A stretch of 64,000 nt of DNA, from assembly GCF_000969985.1 (NCBI RefSeq), contig NZ_CP009526.1:4154001-4218000 (forward strand), given 5' to 3'. The notes under the pieces were generated by a model. The model ran no database searches. It saw nothing but the letters and a program-made list of their open reading frames with translations, and was not told where the DNA came from. Origin of the DNA: Methanosarcina barkeri str. Wiesmoor (GTDB lineage Archaea > Halobacteriota > Methanosarcinia > Methanosarcinales > Methanosarcinaceae). A program made the position numbers and the translations under genes. Numbering within the stretch: the stretch's first letter is position 1; the number at the start of each line of letters is the position of its first letter. Positions 9,947-19,634 of the stretch are shown here, piece after piece.

Positions 9947-11086
9947 GTGAATCGAGTATCCATAGTCCACTGCCCTGATTATTCTGATACAGAAAAAGCA
10001 ATAGCTGAGGCTCTGGAGCTCCTTGGAGGTCTTGAGAATATAATCCATCCCGGTGACAGCGTACTCCTGAAACCGAATATCCTTGCGGCTGTTTCTCCTG
10101 AAAATGCAGTAACCACTCAGCCTTCAGTTGTAGCGTCAATGTGCAAGTTCGTGCTTCAGGCCAGAGGAAGACCTGTAGTAGGGGACGGAGCCGGAATCTC
10201 AAGGCCAGGGGCCACCTCAAAAGCCCTGAAAGCTTCAGGTATAGAAGAAGCCGCCCGAAAAGCCGGAGCAAAGGTAGTAAACTTCGAAACCGCAGGCTTT
10301 ACCCTGGTAGATGTCCCTGACCCCCTGCAATTCCGCAAACTATACATTGCAAACCCTGTCCTTGAAGCCGATTTAGTTATCTCTCTCCCAAAATTAAAAA
10401 CTCATGAACTTACTTACTACACAGGTGCAGTTAAGAACTTTTTCGGAACTCTCCCATTAAGGTGCCGAAAAGAGGCACACCTCCTTGGAAAAAGAGACCT
10501 TTTTGGTGAAGCTGTTGCTGACCTGTATTCGGTTGTCAGGCCCAGCTTTGCAGTTATGGATGGGGTAATAAGCATGGAAGGAAACGGGCCTTCTCATGGA
10601 AATCCCGTAAATTCCGGAGTAATTTTGGCAAGTCAGGACTGTGTCTCTCTGGATATTGTCGCTGCGGAAATGATAGGTTTTGACCCCTTCAAAATTCCCA
10701 CGACTGCAGGAGCCATGAAAAAAGGACTTGGAAACCAGTGCCCTGTTGTGGTCGGAACCCCGTTAAAAGAAGTTAAAATGAAATTCAAACCATCCAGTGG
10801 AGGAGTCAGTACAGCCCCTTCCTTTCTTACCCGCACCCTTGGCAAATACTATAAGATTTATCCCAGGATTAACAGAAGAAAATGCACTCACTGCGGAGCT
10901 TGCTATTTAAACTGCTCTCCCCACGCTATTGAACAGCTTGAAGACGGGAGCTTTAAGATCAATGAGGAAAAGTGCATTCTGTGTTATTGCTGTCGCGAAC
11001 TGTGTCCCAGCAATGCGGTAGAAATTAAAAAATCATTTCTTGCAAAGCTTTTAACAGAAAAAGACAACCTAATCCGTAAAACCTGA
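9947..11086 (+). CDS. DUF362 protein with C-terminal 2[4Fe-4S] ferredoxin domain
   Basis: A 379-residue cytosolic protein. Residues 1-290 form a DUF362 domain (LLKPNILAAVSPENAVTT near the start, then GAVKNFFGTLP and AVMDGVISMEGNGPSHGNP). Residues 310-360 carry two CxxCxxCxxxC clusters: Cys313/316/319/323 and Cys343/346/349/353. It is presumably an electron-transfer or iron-sulphur handling protein; no member of this type has a firmly known reaction to my knowledge. The start is GTG at 9947; no ATG begins before the conserved VSIVHC strand. It stands alone between repeats. Confidence 0.85.
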   Translation: MNRVSIVHCPDYSDTEKAIAEALELLGGLENIIHPGDSVLLKPNILAAVSPENAVTTQPSVVASMCKFVLQARGRPVVGDGAGISRPGATSKALKASGIEEAARKAGAKVVNFETAGFTLVDVPDPLQFRKLYIANPVLEADLVISLPKLKTHELTYYTGAVKNFFGTLPLRCRKEAHLLGKRDLFGEAVADLYSVVRPSFAVMDGVISMEGNGPSHGNPVNSGVILASQDCVSLDIVAAEMIGFDPFKIPTTAGAMKKGLGNQCPVVVGTPLKEVKMKFKPSSGGVSTAPSFLTRTLGKYYKIYPRINRRKCTHCGACYLNCSPHAIEQLEDGSFKINEEKCILCYCCRELCPSNAVEIKKSFLAKLLTEKDNLIRKT

Positions 11087-11404
11087 CAATGAATTATAAA
11101 AGATATAAATAGAACGTTACACACCACACTTTACCAAAAGTTAAGGTTTTTAATTAGCTTCAAGCCAATTTAAGAAACGTCTAACTTTTAAAATAAGCTT
11201 GATTTATTTTATATACCCATACTTTTACCATAACCCCAACTAATCAAACTTAATTTTTGGCTACAGATGTTTATAGTCCCAATTTAGCTAAGACTTACAA
11301 GCAACTATAAAACAATTTAATCATGGGAGACATTTAATATGCCTCCCCCACACACTTATCACTTGTATTTGTGTTTCCACATATTTCCTATCATCTTATC
11401 TCTT
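11087..11404. other. Intergenic, nothing recognised
   Basis: 318 bp between two converging genes. It is AT-rich, without tandem units, RNA genes or a plausible reading frame. Sequence near 11150-11250 has T-runs that may end the DUF362 transcript. Confidence 0.5.
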
Positions 11405-12862
11405 TCACTGGTATTTGTGTTCCCGCCTTTCAGCTATCGCTTTTTCTCTTTCCAGCCGTTTAAGTTTCTCTTCATCGGTTTCTGTCTTTTCCAGCTGTTC
11501 TATCCGTTCTTTCTCCTGCTGGGCAATTAATTCTTCTGCCGTTTCCAGGAGTTTTTCTTTTTCAGTGCGGGTTGTCCTCGGTGGTTGAGTCTCTCTTGGC
11601 ATTTCGGCACGTTCGGTCACTTCTCTCTGCCAGTAAGGTTGATATCCATAGTAGCTGTAGGTTCTGAAGAGTTCCTCACGAGTTAAAGGCCAGTGATCCT
11701 TGTCAAAACCTTCCGCCTTTTCCAGGATATCCTTGGAAATATTAAGAGTAAAAGCGTGCTCATGCAGCCTTAGTGCAAGAGCTTGCCAGGGAATAGCAAA
11801 GAACTTATCGGCCATACCCAGGAATCCACCAAAAGAAAGTACAGCATACGCAATCCTACCGTTTTCGAGATCAACCAGTAATTCTTCGATCTTTCCGATG
11901 TCTTCTCCTGCTCTATTGACTACTTTATCCTTTTTTATAGTGTTTGCTGACAAAAAGTCCGGCATCTCTCCACCTGTTGTACTTACTGTGCCTCCAGTCT
12001 GGACCATTTTTTCACTTTCCATCCGGGCCATCCTTTCAGATTCGGCTTCAGCTGGCATTGCTGCCGAAACTCCTGCTGCCTGTGCTGCCATCCCTGCCTG
12101 CCAGTAAGGTGGATACCCATAATAGCTGTAGGTTCTGGAGAGTTCCCCACGAGTTAAAGGCCAGTTATCCTTGTCAAAGCCCTCTGCTTTATCGAAAGTC
12201 TCATTAGAGACATTGAGAGCGAAAGCATGCTCATGCAGTTTAAGTGAAAGAGCTTGCCAGGGGATAGCAAATAATTTGTTGCCTAGACCCAGAGTTCCGC
12301 CGTGTGAGACTACAACATATGCTACTTTTCCGTCCTGTAGATCAATCATAAACTCTTCAATCTTTCCAACGTCTTCTCCATCCATACTGACGATCTTATC
12401 CTCTTTTAGCGTGCCTGCTGACAAGAAATCTGGATTTTTCCTGCCTGCAGACGGACTTCCCACCCGTGCCATCCTCTGTGATTCGGTCTCTCTAGGCATT
12501 CCTGCTTGCCAGTAAGGTTGATATCCATAGTAGCTATATACAGTGGAAAGCCACTCATGGGAAGTTATAGGCCAGTTGTCTTTATCAAAACCTTCTGCCT
12601 TCTCCAGGATATCTTTGGGAACATCCAGGACAAAGACATGGTCGTGAAGTTTTAATCTAAGAGCTTGCCAGGGAATAGCAAACAACTTGTTCCCCAGACC
12701 CAGAAATCCGCCGAAAGAAAGTACTGCAAACGCTAATCTTCCATCACGTAAGTCGATCATTAATTCTTCAATCTTTCCAAGGTCTTCTCCAGCTGCGTTG
12801 ACAACCTTATCCCCTTTTATCGTGCTTGCTGACAAAAAATCTGGATTATTTCGATCTGCCAT
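11405..12862 (-). CDS. Triple PRC-barrel domain protein
   Basis: A 485-residue soluble protein built from three repeats of about 120-150 residues. Each has a PRC-barrel (NPDFLSA-TIK-DKVV...GEDxGKIEELMIDL, then a GLGNKLFAIPWQAL strand) and ends in a conserved YSYYGYQPYWQ box. Linkers are rich in Met, Glu and Arg. The C-terminal 60 residues are a charged coiled coil (EKEKLLETAEELIAQQEKER). The ATG at 12862 (MADRNNPDFL) is chosen by identity with the start of the neighbouring paralogue; the frame extends to 12919. PRC barrels serve as protein- or RNA-contact modules in ribosome maturation and photosynthetic complexes; the role here is unknown. Confidence 0.85.
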   Translation of the reverse strand: MADRNNPDFLSASTIKGDKVVNAAGEDLGKIEELMIDLRDGRLAFAVLSFGGFLGLGNKLFAIPWQALRLKLHDHVFVLDVPKDILEKAEGFDKDNWPITSHEWLSTVYSYYGYQPYWQAGMPRETESQRMARVGSPSAGRKNPDFLSAGTLKEDKIVSMDGEDVGKIEEFMIDLQDGKVAYVVVSHGGTLGLGNKLFAIPWQALSLKLHEHAFALNVSNETFDKAEGFDKDNWPLTRGELSRTYSYYGYPPYWQAGMAAQAAGVSAAMPAEAESERMARMESEKMVQTGGTVSTTGGEMPDFLSANTIKKDKVVNRAGEDIGKIEELLVDLENGRIAYAVLSFGGFLGMADKFFAIPWQALALRLHEHAFTLNISKDILEKAEGFDKDHWPLTREELFRTYSYYGYQPYWQREVTERAEMPRETQPPRTTRTEKEKLLETAEELIAQQEKERIEQLEKTETDEEKLKRLEREKAIAERREHKYQ

Positions 12863-13004
12863 AGTTCCAACTCCCCATGTTTTACAAAATATACATTTAA
12901 ATGCCTGTGCTTGAAGCACAGTTTCAAACTCTCCCCCAATTAAGTTTATTCTAGCATCCTTATTTGCCAGTAAATTGATGCCTATCTGCCTATCCGATTA
13001 AAGC

Positions 13005-13820
13005 TCAGAGATTTCCTGGCCGGTTTTCGATTCTCTGTGCCTGCCAGTAAGGCTGGTATCCGTAGTAACTGTACATTGCAGAAAGCCACTCACGGTTAGT
13101 TACAGGCCAGTGCTCCTTATCAAAACCCTCTGCTTTCTCCAGAACATCTTTGGGAATGTCAAGCAGAATAACGTGATCGTGCAGTTTCATTTGAAGAGCC
13201 TGCCAGGGTATAGCAAACAGCTTACTGCCCAGACCCAAAAATCCGCCAAAAGATAGTGCAGCATATGCTACTCTTCCATCTTCAAGGTCAATCATTAATT
13301 CTTCAATCTTCCCGAGGTGCTCTCCTGCTTTATTGACAACCTTATCCCCTTTTATTGTACCTGCTGACAAAAAATCCGGATTGGCCCTGCCTGCCATAGT
13401 TTCCATCCGGGACATCCTTTCCGATTCGGCCTCTTCTGTCATTCCTGGTTGTCCCGTTATGTCTGCCTGCCAGTAAGGCTGGTACCCGTAGGAAGCATAA
13501 GTTCCGGCAAGTTCTTCACGAGTCAGAGGCCAGTTGCCTTTTTCAAGGCTTCCTGTCTTTTCCAGGGTTTCTTTAGTAATGCCAAGTAAGAAGGCGTGGT
13601 CGTGCAGCCTCAGAGAAAGAGATTGCCAGGGAATAGCAAAAAATTTGTCTCCCAGACCTATAAATTCTCTAAAAGACAATACGGCGTATGCTATCCTTCC
13701 ACTTTGAAGGTCAATCATTAATTCTTCAATCTTCCCAAGGCCTTCTCCTGCCCTATTGGCGACCTCGCCCCCTTTTATCGTGCCTAATGATAAAAAATCA
13801 GGATCATCCCTATCTGCCAT
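13005..13820 (-). CDS. Double PRC-barrel domain protein
   Basis: 271 residues, two copies of the same PRC-barrel unit as the downstream neighbour, each closing with the YxSYGYQPYWQ box. Copy 1 is more diverged (FREFIGLGDKFFAIPWQSL); copy 2 is close to the first repeat of the 11405-12862 protein. The two genes lie 142 bp apart on one strand, and their five units must have come from duplication. The ends of both genes show no membrane segment. An unusual Tyr/Trp-rich end box in all units may form a contact surface. Confidence 0.85.
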   Translation of the reverse strand: MADRDDPDFLSLGTIKGGEVANRAGEGLGKIEELMIDLQSGRIAYAVLSFREFIGLGDKFFAIPWQSLSLRLHDHAFLLGITKETLEKTGSLEKGNWPLTREELAGTYASYGYQPYWQADITGQPGMTEEAESERMSRMETMAGRANPDFLSAGTIKGDKVVNKAGEHLGKIEELMIDLEDGRVAYAALSFGGFLGLGSKLFAIPWQALQMKLHDHVILLDIPKDVLEKAEGFDKEHWPVTNREWLSAMYSYYGYQPYWQAQRIENRPGNL

Positions 13821-14389
13821 ATTTCAACTCCCAAAATTTAAGGAGACATTCATCTCAAAGCCTGCGCCCCCAGACACAGTTTCAGAGCATCCCCTCCAAT
13901 AAATATTATTTTTTTGATGTTATTTAAAACTACCGGGAATATAAAAAGTAATATTTTATGTTATCATGTAAAAATTTATGAATAAATATTATAAAGAGAA
14001 GATATTAAGAAAAGATTTTTTTGAAAAAGCCTTGTTTTATATCTGAGAATATCAATCTGGCAAACCGCTTCAAATACCTGAGAAGATAATCTCTTGAGGA
14101 AAAATGAATCAAGAAAGCTGGTAAATAAAAAAGAGAAACTTAGAGAGAAAAATTCATATTCATTTCGAGAACCAAACGTTTGTGGTTCTTCAGATTTTAT
14201 ATAAAATATTTTGAAAGTATAAATTAGAACGCCTGCTGATATTGAAAAATGCAGAAAGTCAGCAATTAAGTTATAACCTTTTCCTTTTTATCTTTTTAAA
14301 AGGTCTTTTAAGCCAGAAAGCTGAAAATAAGTATCAAAAAGATTTATTGAGACAATGTTTCTGTAATCATACCTTTTAAAGGTGATAAG
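13821..14389. other. Intergenic, promoter region only
   Basis: About 570 bp, AT-rich. It should hold the promoters for the PRC-barrel genes (minus) and the zinc-finger gene (plus). I see no RNA gene, repeat array or reading frame of interest. Confidence 0.45.
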
Positions 14390-14608
14390 ATGCTTCATAG
14401 CTATATAGACACTGAATACGCTCCGGAAAAATGCATTCATTGCAATGGAACCGGGCACGCTAATGGCAGAATTTGTGAAGCTTGCGGGGGGCATGGTGAT
14501 GTACTCGTTGCTCAGCCCGCAATAGTATGTCCTCTATGTAACGGTTCCGGGAGTTTTGAGAATGGAACTTGCAGGGTATGTGGAGGAAGCGGCTGGGCTC
14601 TTCTTTGA
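14390..14608 (+). CDS. DnaJ-type cysteine-rich zinc-finger protein
   Basis: A 72-residue protein with four CxxCxGxG-type motifs: CIHCNGTG, CEACGGHG, CPLCNGSG and CRVCGGSG. This is the full zinc-binding set of the DnaJ central domain (two Zn sites), without J-domain or client-binding domains. Such free-standing domains could act as thiol-dependent chaperones or as partners for other proteins. ATG start, with GGTGATAAG upstream. It is followed by a converging broken gene. Confidence 0.8.
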   Translation: MLHSYIDTEYAPEKCIHCNGTGHANGRICEACGGHGDVLVAQPAIVCPLCNGSGSFENGTCRVCGGSGWALL

Positions 14609-14672
14609 GAAAATTATATAGATCACTGGATAAAAGGAGCAACTTAGAGGGAATCTCTGAATTTCAGGGAGC

Positions 14673-15279
14673 CTAGCGATTTTGCCTTTCCCGAAACTCA
14701 GCTTTTCTTTCGTCAGGCAGGCAGTCAAAACAAGTTTCATAGTTTACAGGCTTATATTTATTCCTGTATTTAGGGCAGAGATTCATACCACTGAGACTTG
14801 CAAAATGGCAGCGTTTGCAGAGCACAATTGCGTTTGTCAGAGACTCGCATTCTTCCTCAGCTTTTTTAGTTTCTTCTTCAATTAATTCTTTAATTCCGGT
14901 TTCTTCTAGCCATTCATGATAAAGCTTCTTGAAATTACTTTCTTCTGAATCTTCAAGAAGAATTTCAATAAATTGCTCCTCAAGTCCTGATGGTCAGGTT
15001 CGGTTTCATGCACAGTTGAAGCTTTATGCCAGGTCGGATGGCTTTTGTGACGGTGTTTGCCGGTAGGGATAGAATCGAATTTCCGGTACCTTTGCTGTAA
15101 ACCTCCCTGAACCTGGTATACGCAGCACTGTAAATCTCTGAGCTAACCTGCGAAGTAGAAAAATACCTGGGAATGTGAACACATAGAGAGTCGGAAGATC
15201 CGCACCATTCACAGGTCTTACCTTTTAGAAACTCGGCTCTTTTTTCTTTCCATTCCTTTGTGCTGCGTTTCAGAACCAT
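14673..15279 (-). pseudogene. HNH-like zinc protein gene with two frameshifts
   Basis: The first frame begins MVLKRSTKEWKEKRAEFLKG and has CEWCGSSDSLCVHIP, the start of an HNH-type zinc domain. After about residue 75 the sensible reading moves to another frame (FDSIPTGKHRHKSHPTWHKA). Near 14990 it moves again to EEQFIEILLEDSEESNFKKL, then CKRCHFASLSGMNLCP and CFDCLPDERKAEFRERQ, ending in TAG at 14673. All three pieces form one sensible zinc-rich protein of about 200 residues. So this is either a decayed gene or one with sequencing slips. Function unknown. Confidence 0.7.
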
Positions 15280-15329
15280 TTTAAGAGAACTGACTAAAAA
15301 TAGACTATTTTTACTTAGCGAAGATAAGA

Positions 15330-15450
15330 TAAAAAGTGTTGGTAAGAAGAAAAGTGTTGGTAAGAGAAAAAGTGTTGGTAAGAAGAAAAGTGTTGGTAAG
15401 AAAAAAGTTTTGGTAAGAATAAAGTTTTGGTAAGAAAAAAGTTTTCCAAA
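15330..15450. repeat. AG-rich minisatellite, units of 18-19 bp
   Basis: Copies of AGTGTTGGTAAGA(A/G)(G/A)AAA, later AGTTTTGGTAAGAA(A/T)AA, follow each other about six times between the HNH relic and the histidine kinase. A 60-codon frame read from it on the minus strand (SYQHF repeats) is an artefact. Confidence 0.85.
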
Positions 15451-15496
15451 ACTGAAAGTCCAGGAAGGACAGATATTTTGAAATTATAAGGCTTCA

Positions 15497-17548
15497 TTAC
15501 CCTTCATTACTGAAACAGATAATATATTTTGTCCCCTGATTCCTTTTAAGCTCTATACACCCGCCTATTTGTTTGGCAAGAATATTCACAAGCTGGAGCC
15601 CCAGGGAGTTGGTATTTTGAAAGTCGAGTTCTTCGGGAATTCCTATTCCGTTATCGGCTACTGTAAGTATGTAACGGAAATTATTGTTTATACAGTCCTT
15701 ATAATCCGTATAGTCCCCCTCATATGGACAGTATTTCTCCGAGCATGAAGTCCCGTACTTTGCAACTAAAGTTTCAGCTTTACAAAAATTTATGCTGATT
15801 TCGCCTCTTTTTCCCGCGGGAAAAGCATGCTTCAGGGAATTTGAAACGATCTCATTTACAATAATTCCAAGAGGGATGGCAGTACTCATACCCAAATAAA
15901 CCTGTTCAAGGCTCAATTTGAGGCTTATATTCCTGTTTCCTACATTATAGGAATTGAAAAGATCTGTTGTTAGTTTTCTTAGGTAGTCTGAGAAATCAAA
16001 AGCATCCATATTTTCACTCTCATGAAGTCTCTCATGGATCATCGCAATAGATTCGACTCGATTCTGGCTCTCTCTAAAGGCTTCGAGTACCTCTTTATCT
16101 TCAAATTTTTCTGCCTGCAGGCTGAGGAGAGATGAGATTACCTGGAGGTTATTTTTTATGCGATGATGGACTTCTTTTAATCGAATTTTATCTATTTTTT
16201 CCAGAACTTCTTCATCTATTTTGCGTTCAGTGATATCATAAACCAGACCCTGAAACTTTCCCGAACTTTCGGATTCATCCGAGATTCTCTGGATAATCTC
16301 ACGAACCCATTTTATCTCCCCGTCTTTTTTCTTTATCCGATATTCGCTTTCAACGATAGAATTAAGATTTAACTTTAGTTTATCCTCTTTTTTAGAAATA
16401 ACAGAGCGGTCTTCAGGTATTATTATTTCCTGCCAGTCAATTTTTCCAGAGAGGAAATCCTGCTTTGGATAACCTGTCATTTCCTCAACAGGACCATGGA
16501 GAAATATCAATTTAAAATCCTTATTAAACTGAAATCCAATTCCCTGAAGATTTTGCATATAGGAACTATAACTGTCTGGCCCATCTTTGGGATTGTCTTC
16601 TTCCTCAGCATTTCGATGTTCAGTCAGGTATCTCTTGCCTACCATCCTGCAAATATGACCATACTCGTCCCCAAAGAAAATGGCTTTCTGCCTGAAATCT
16701 TCTTCTCGGTGTTTAAGCTCCCTGAATAAAAGACTGCAAGGTTCTTCGAACCCAACATCTAAGATTGCTTTATAGACCAGATAAAAAGACAATAATTTAA
16801 AGAAGAGACCTATAATGCTCGGAGCCTCGCCCATTTGACTGTCGAATGCAAATAACAATGACATGAAACCCGTAAGGACCAGGGAGGCTGAAAGTAAACT
16901 GAAAACTTTTTCTTCGAACCTCTCCCTGACAACATACAGGAGAAAAAGTGAGCATAGAAGCATGAAAGGAATTAAGTATCCACTTGCTACTTTGAATTGA
17001 GTAAATCCTGAACTCTGGAAATAAGAATCCGAGAAATTTGCAGAAAAAAAGATTGAAATCAGGCAGGCAACACTAATTACTGCATATACAAGAAATGCCT
17101 TCAAGGCAAAAATTGAGCTTTCAAGGGTTTTGATATTTCTCTCCTGGTTCTCTCCAGTGCGTATCAAAAACAGTGGAGCTACCAGAAAAGAAGTACTTTC
17201 CAGGAATCTTGCAACGATCCAGAACTGAGCATTCAGGTTTGTATCAAACCCGGGAAATACTCTCAAGTGATGGAATGCAAGTGTACTTAGAAAGTCGAAA
17301 CTTCCGACAAAAAAGTAGCCAACTCCCAATATCAGAAGGTATCGATTCTCCAGACGGCTTCTTGACTTCCATATAATTAGGAATATCATGTATGCAAAGT
17401 AAACGCTGAATAATTCTATTACTATATGGAAAAGGAGGTAATTGTTAAGGCTAATTAGATAAAGCAAAATGATTATGGTCATCCAGACCATTAATTCATA
17501 GAAGTCTATATTTAGTGTGTTTTTCCTTACATCTGCTATGTTCATCAA
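15497..17548 (-). CDS. Membrane sensor histidine kinase (membrane sensor-PAS-HisKA_2-HATPase)
   Basis: 683 residues. Residues 1-265 hold about eight membrane helices, resembling the MASE3-type sensor common in Methanosarcina kinases. A PAS domain covers about 335-440 (FKLIFLHGPVEEMTGYPKQD... VYDITERK). The HisKA_2 segment KEVHHRIKNNLQVISSLLSL has the phospho-accepting His at 461/462. An HATPase domain follows with NEIVSNSLKHAFP (N box) and DNGIGIPEELDFQN (G box). It autophosphorylates and should pass phosphate to a response regulator, none of which is nearby. A decayed paralogue lies upstream at 18121-18740. Confidence 0.9.
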   Translation of the reverse strand: MMNIADVRKNTLNIDFYELMVWMTIIILLYLISLNNYLLFHIVIELFSVYFAYMIFLIIWKSRSRLENRYLLILGVGYFFVGSFDFLSTLAFHHLRVFPGFDTNLNAQFWIVARFLESTSFLVAPLFLIRTGENQERNIKTLESSIFALKAFLVYAVISVACLISIFFSANFSDSYFQSSGFTQFKVASGYLIPFMLLCSLFLLYVVRERFEEKVFSLLSASLVLTGFMSLLFAFDSQMGEAPSIIGLFFKLLSFYLVYKAILDVGFEEPCSLLFRELKHREEDFRQKAIFFGDEYGHICRMVGKRYLTEHRNAEEEDNPKDGPDSYSSYMQNLQGIGFQFNKDFKLIFLHGPVEEMTGYPKQDFLSGKIDWQEIIIPEDRSVISKKEDKLKLNLNSIVESEYRIKKKDGEIKWVREIIQRISDESESSGKFQGLVYDITERKIDEEVLEKIDKIRLKEVHHRIKNNLQVISSLLSLQAEKFEDKEVLEAFRESQNRVESIAMIHERLHESENMDAFDFSDYLRKLTTDLFNSYNVGNRNISLKLSLEQVYLGMSTAIPLGIIVNEIVSNSLKHAFPAGKRGEISINFCKAETLVAKYGTSCSEKYCPYEGDYTDYKDCINNNFRYILTVADNGIGIPEELDFQNTNSLGLQLVNILAKQIGGCIELKRNQGTKYIICFSNEG

Positions 17549-18120
17549 TTACCCCCCTTGAACTTAACATCTTAAGAATTCATGAGCTTCATATAAGACT
17601 GAATGTTTATACTTACAAAGTGACTTTAACACCAAGTAATAATGTTAATATTGAATAAAGGATTTTAATATCGAATAAAAGATTTTAATATCAAGTAAAG
17701 GATTTTAATATTGAGTTATGCTGAACTTAATGCAATTTTAGATTTGAATCACCTGCAAAATAACTGAACCGGAAGAGTAAAAAGCATTGCACAAAAGAGA
17801 ATAAGAAGAAGCATGGAGGCATTATCCCCTTTTTATTGTATTCCCCAATACAGCAAGTGCAGACAAACACTCCCCACGCGTACCATTTAGAGAAGGATTA
17901 TCAACGCCCTCCAGGCAATTGTTTACTTGTTCACACTCAACTCACTTCCCAATTCAAAAAATATAAAGAGCATAAATTATTTTAAATTAATTATTCAAAA
18001 AATTGCCCATAAGTAAAAAATAATTTGGCTTAAAAAATTTTGCACACCTGATAAAATTTATTGTTAAACTAAAACAATAAAAAATATTTTAAAAATGATT
18101 AGCCAATCAGTTAGATTTTG
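17549..18120. other. Intergenic region between kinase and its relic
   Basis: About 570 bp with a three-unit 20-bp repeat at its start (17651-17715), then AT-rich sequence with no gene. The ACACTCCCCACGCG segment near 17870 is locally GC-richer but has no obvious meaning. Confidence 0.45.
17651..17715. repeat. 20-bp tandem repeat, three copies
   Basis: T(T/C)(G/A)A(A/G)TAAA(G/A)GATTTTAATA occurs three times at exact 20-bp spacing just upstream of the histidine kinase start. Confidence 0.8.
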
Positions 18121-18740
18121 TGCTCCCTATATTGCTAAACAGAATAATGAATATCGTCCTCTTACTTTTATCAAGCTCGATACAGCCGTTTATTTGTTCA
18201 ACAAGGATGGTTACAAGCTGAATCCCAAATGAATCAGTTTCGAAAATCTATCTCTTCAGGGATGCCCTTGCCGTTATCTGTTACCGTCAGCACAAAGGGT
18301 AGATTTTCTTTTTTCTCCGAGTCTCTCTTTCGCAGGAATTTTCTGTTGAGACCAAGTATTCAGCTCGATAGAGTGTTATACTGATTTCCCTTCCTTTTCC
18401 TGAAGGAAAAGCATGCTTAAGAGAGTTTGAAATCAGTTCATTGAAAACAATGTCAAGTGAAATGTCAAGTGAAATTACAATGTCTATTCCCAAATTAATT
18501 TCTTCAATATCCACAGTTGAAGATCTCATCAAGCAGAAAAGTCATAATACCTTCAATATTCTGCAAGGATGGACTGCAACCTTTTTCATAAATATATAAC
18601 TTTTCATCTGTAGATTCACTTCCCAATTCATCCATTTTTACTCCAAGCATTCTGTAAATACAGGTGAATTTAATCAGATCCCATTCTCCACAACATGACA
18701 GGCAAGTAGCTAGAAAAATAAATATTTTCAAATTTTTACT
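18121..18740 (-). pseudogene. Decayed paralogue of the adjacent histidine kinase
   Basis: Two overlapping frames match separate parts of the 15497-17548 kinase. One (18504-18761) has YRMLGVKMDELGSESTDEK and PSLQNIEGI, aligning with the segment just before the PAS domain. The other (18287-18532) has EINLGIDIVISLDISLDIVFNE and NSLKHAFPSGKGREI, aligning with the N-box region. After it, TVTDNGKGIPEEIDF runs into a stop, and a frameshift restores DSFGIQLVTILVEQINGCIEL and the terminal SNIG. PAS and HisKA parts are missing. A clear relic of a duplicated kinase with an internal deletion and frameshifts. Confidence 0.8.
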
Positions 18741-18893
18741 ATTTCCTGGGTTCCATTTCAAAGAGGAGTAATTATATAAATTTTAAGCTTAAATTTTATA
18801 TCTATACGTTTAAGGGCTTGAACATAGATACTATAAATTAAAACATTGCTTGCCTTATCAATTAATCCAGTTCGGAAAGGGGTTGAGGGACAA

Positions 18894-19547
18894 ATGGCAC
18901 TTTTTGAAGACCGGGTGGATGCCGGGAAAAAGCTTGCAAAAGAACTTTCGAAATATGCAAATCGCTCAGATGTGTTGATACTTGCGCTCCCACGCGGTGG
19001 GGTTCCGGTAGCATTTGAAGTTGCAAAGGAACTTAATGTAAAAATGGATGTGTTTATAGTAAGGAAGCTGGGAGTACCCGGAAATGAAGAGCTGGCAATG
19101 GGAGCGATCTCTTCTGACAATGTCCTTGTGTTGAATGAAGACATTGTCAGTTCTTTTCAGATATCTGAAAAAGTAATTAATATGGTATCTGAGAATGAGC
19201 TCAAGGAACTTAAACGCAGGGAACGCATTTACCGTGGAGATAGGCCTAAGCCAGAGATTAGCGACTCGACTGTGATTTTAATAGATGACGGGCTCGCTAC
19301 AGGTGCGACAATGCGTGCAGCTGTATCTGCTATTAAAACCAAAAACCCGGCTAAAATAGTGGTTGCAGTACCCACGGGTGCACCGGACACGTGTGAGCTT
19401 TTCAAAATGGAAGTAGACGAAGTAATATGTATAGCCACCCCTGAACCTTTCTATGGGGTTGGAGCCTGGTACGGAAACTTCAGTCAAACCACCGATGAAG
19501 AGGTCTGCAAACTTCTGGATAAAGCAAGAGCCCTTCCGGCAAGATAA
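18894..19547 (+). CDS. Phosphoribosyltransferase-family protein
   Basis: 217 residues. The PRPP-binding loop VILIDDGLATGATMRAAV lies near residue 130, preceded by the LALPRGGVPVAFEVAKEL strand-loop and a flexible hood VFIVRKLGVPGNEELAMGAI. This is the common stand-alone 'PRTase' type found fused or next to alpha/beta hydrolases in many bacteria. The acceptor base is unknown. The ATG at 18894 fits the start of the conserved FEDRVDAGKKLA; an upstream TTG at 18846 does not. The hydrolase gene follows 87 bp downstream. Confidence 0.9.
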   Translation: MALFEDRVDAGKKLAKELSKYANRSDVLILALPRGGVPVAFEVAKELNVKMDVFIVRKLGVPGNEELAMGAISSDNVLVLNEDIVSSFQISEKVINMVSENELKELKRRERIYRGDRPKPEISDSTVILIDDGLATGATMRAAVSAIKTKNPAKIVVAVPTGAPDTCELFKMEVDEVICIATPEPFYGVGAWYGNFSQTTDEEVCKLLDKARALPAR

Positions 19548-19634
19548 TCGTAATGTTCAACATTTAAAAATATGATGTGATATTTTTCAGACGCAGGTAT
19601 ACAATTAATAGTGAAACCTTTTTGGGGGGTTGGC

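Noticed and set aside
15315-15497. SYQHF-repeat reading frame
   Set aside because: It is the translation of a minisatellite and has no start signals.
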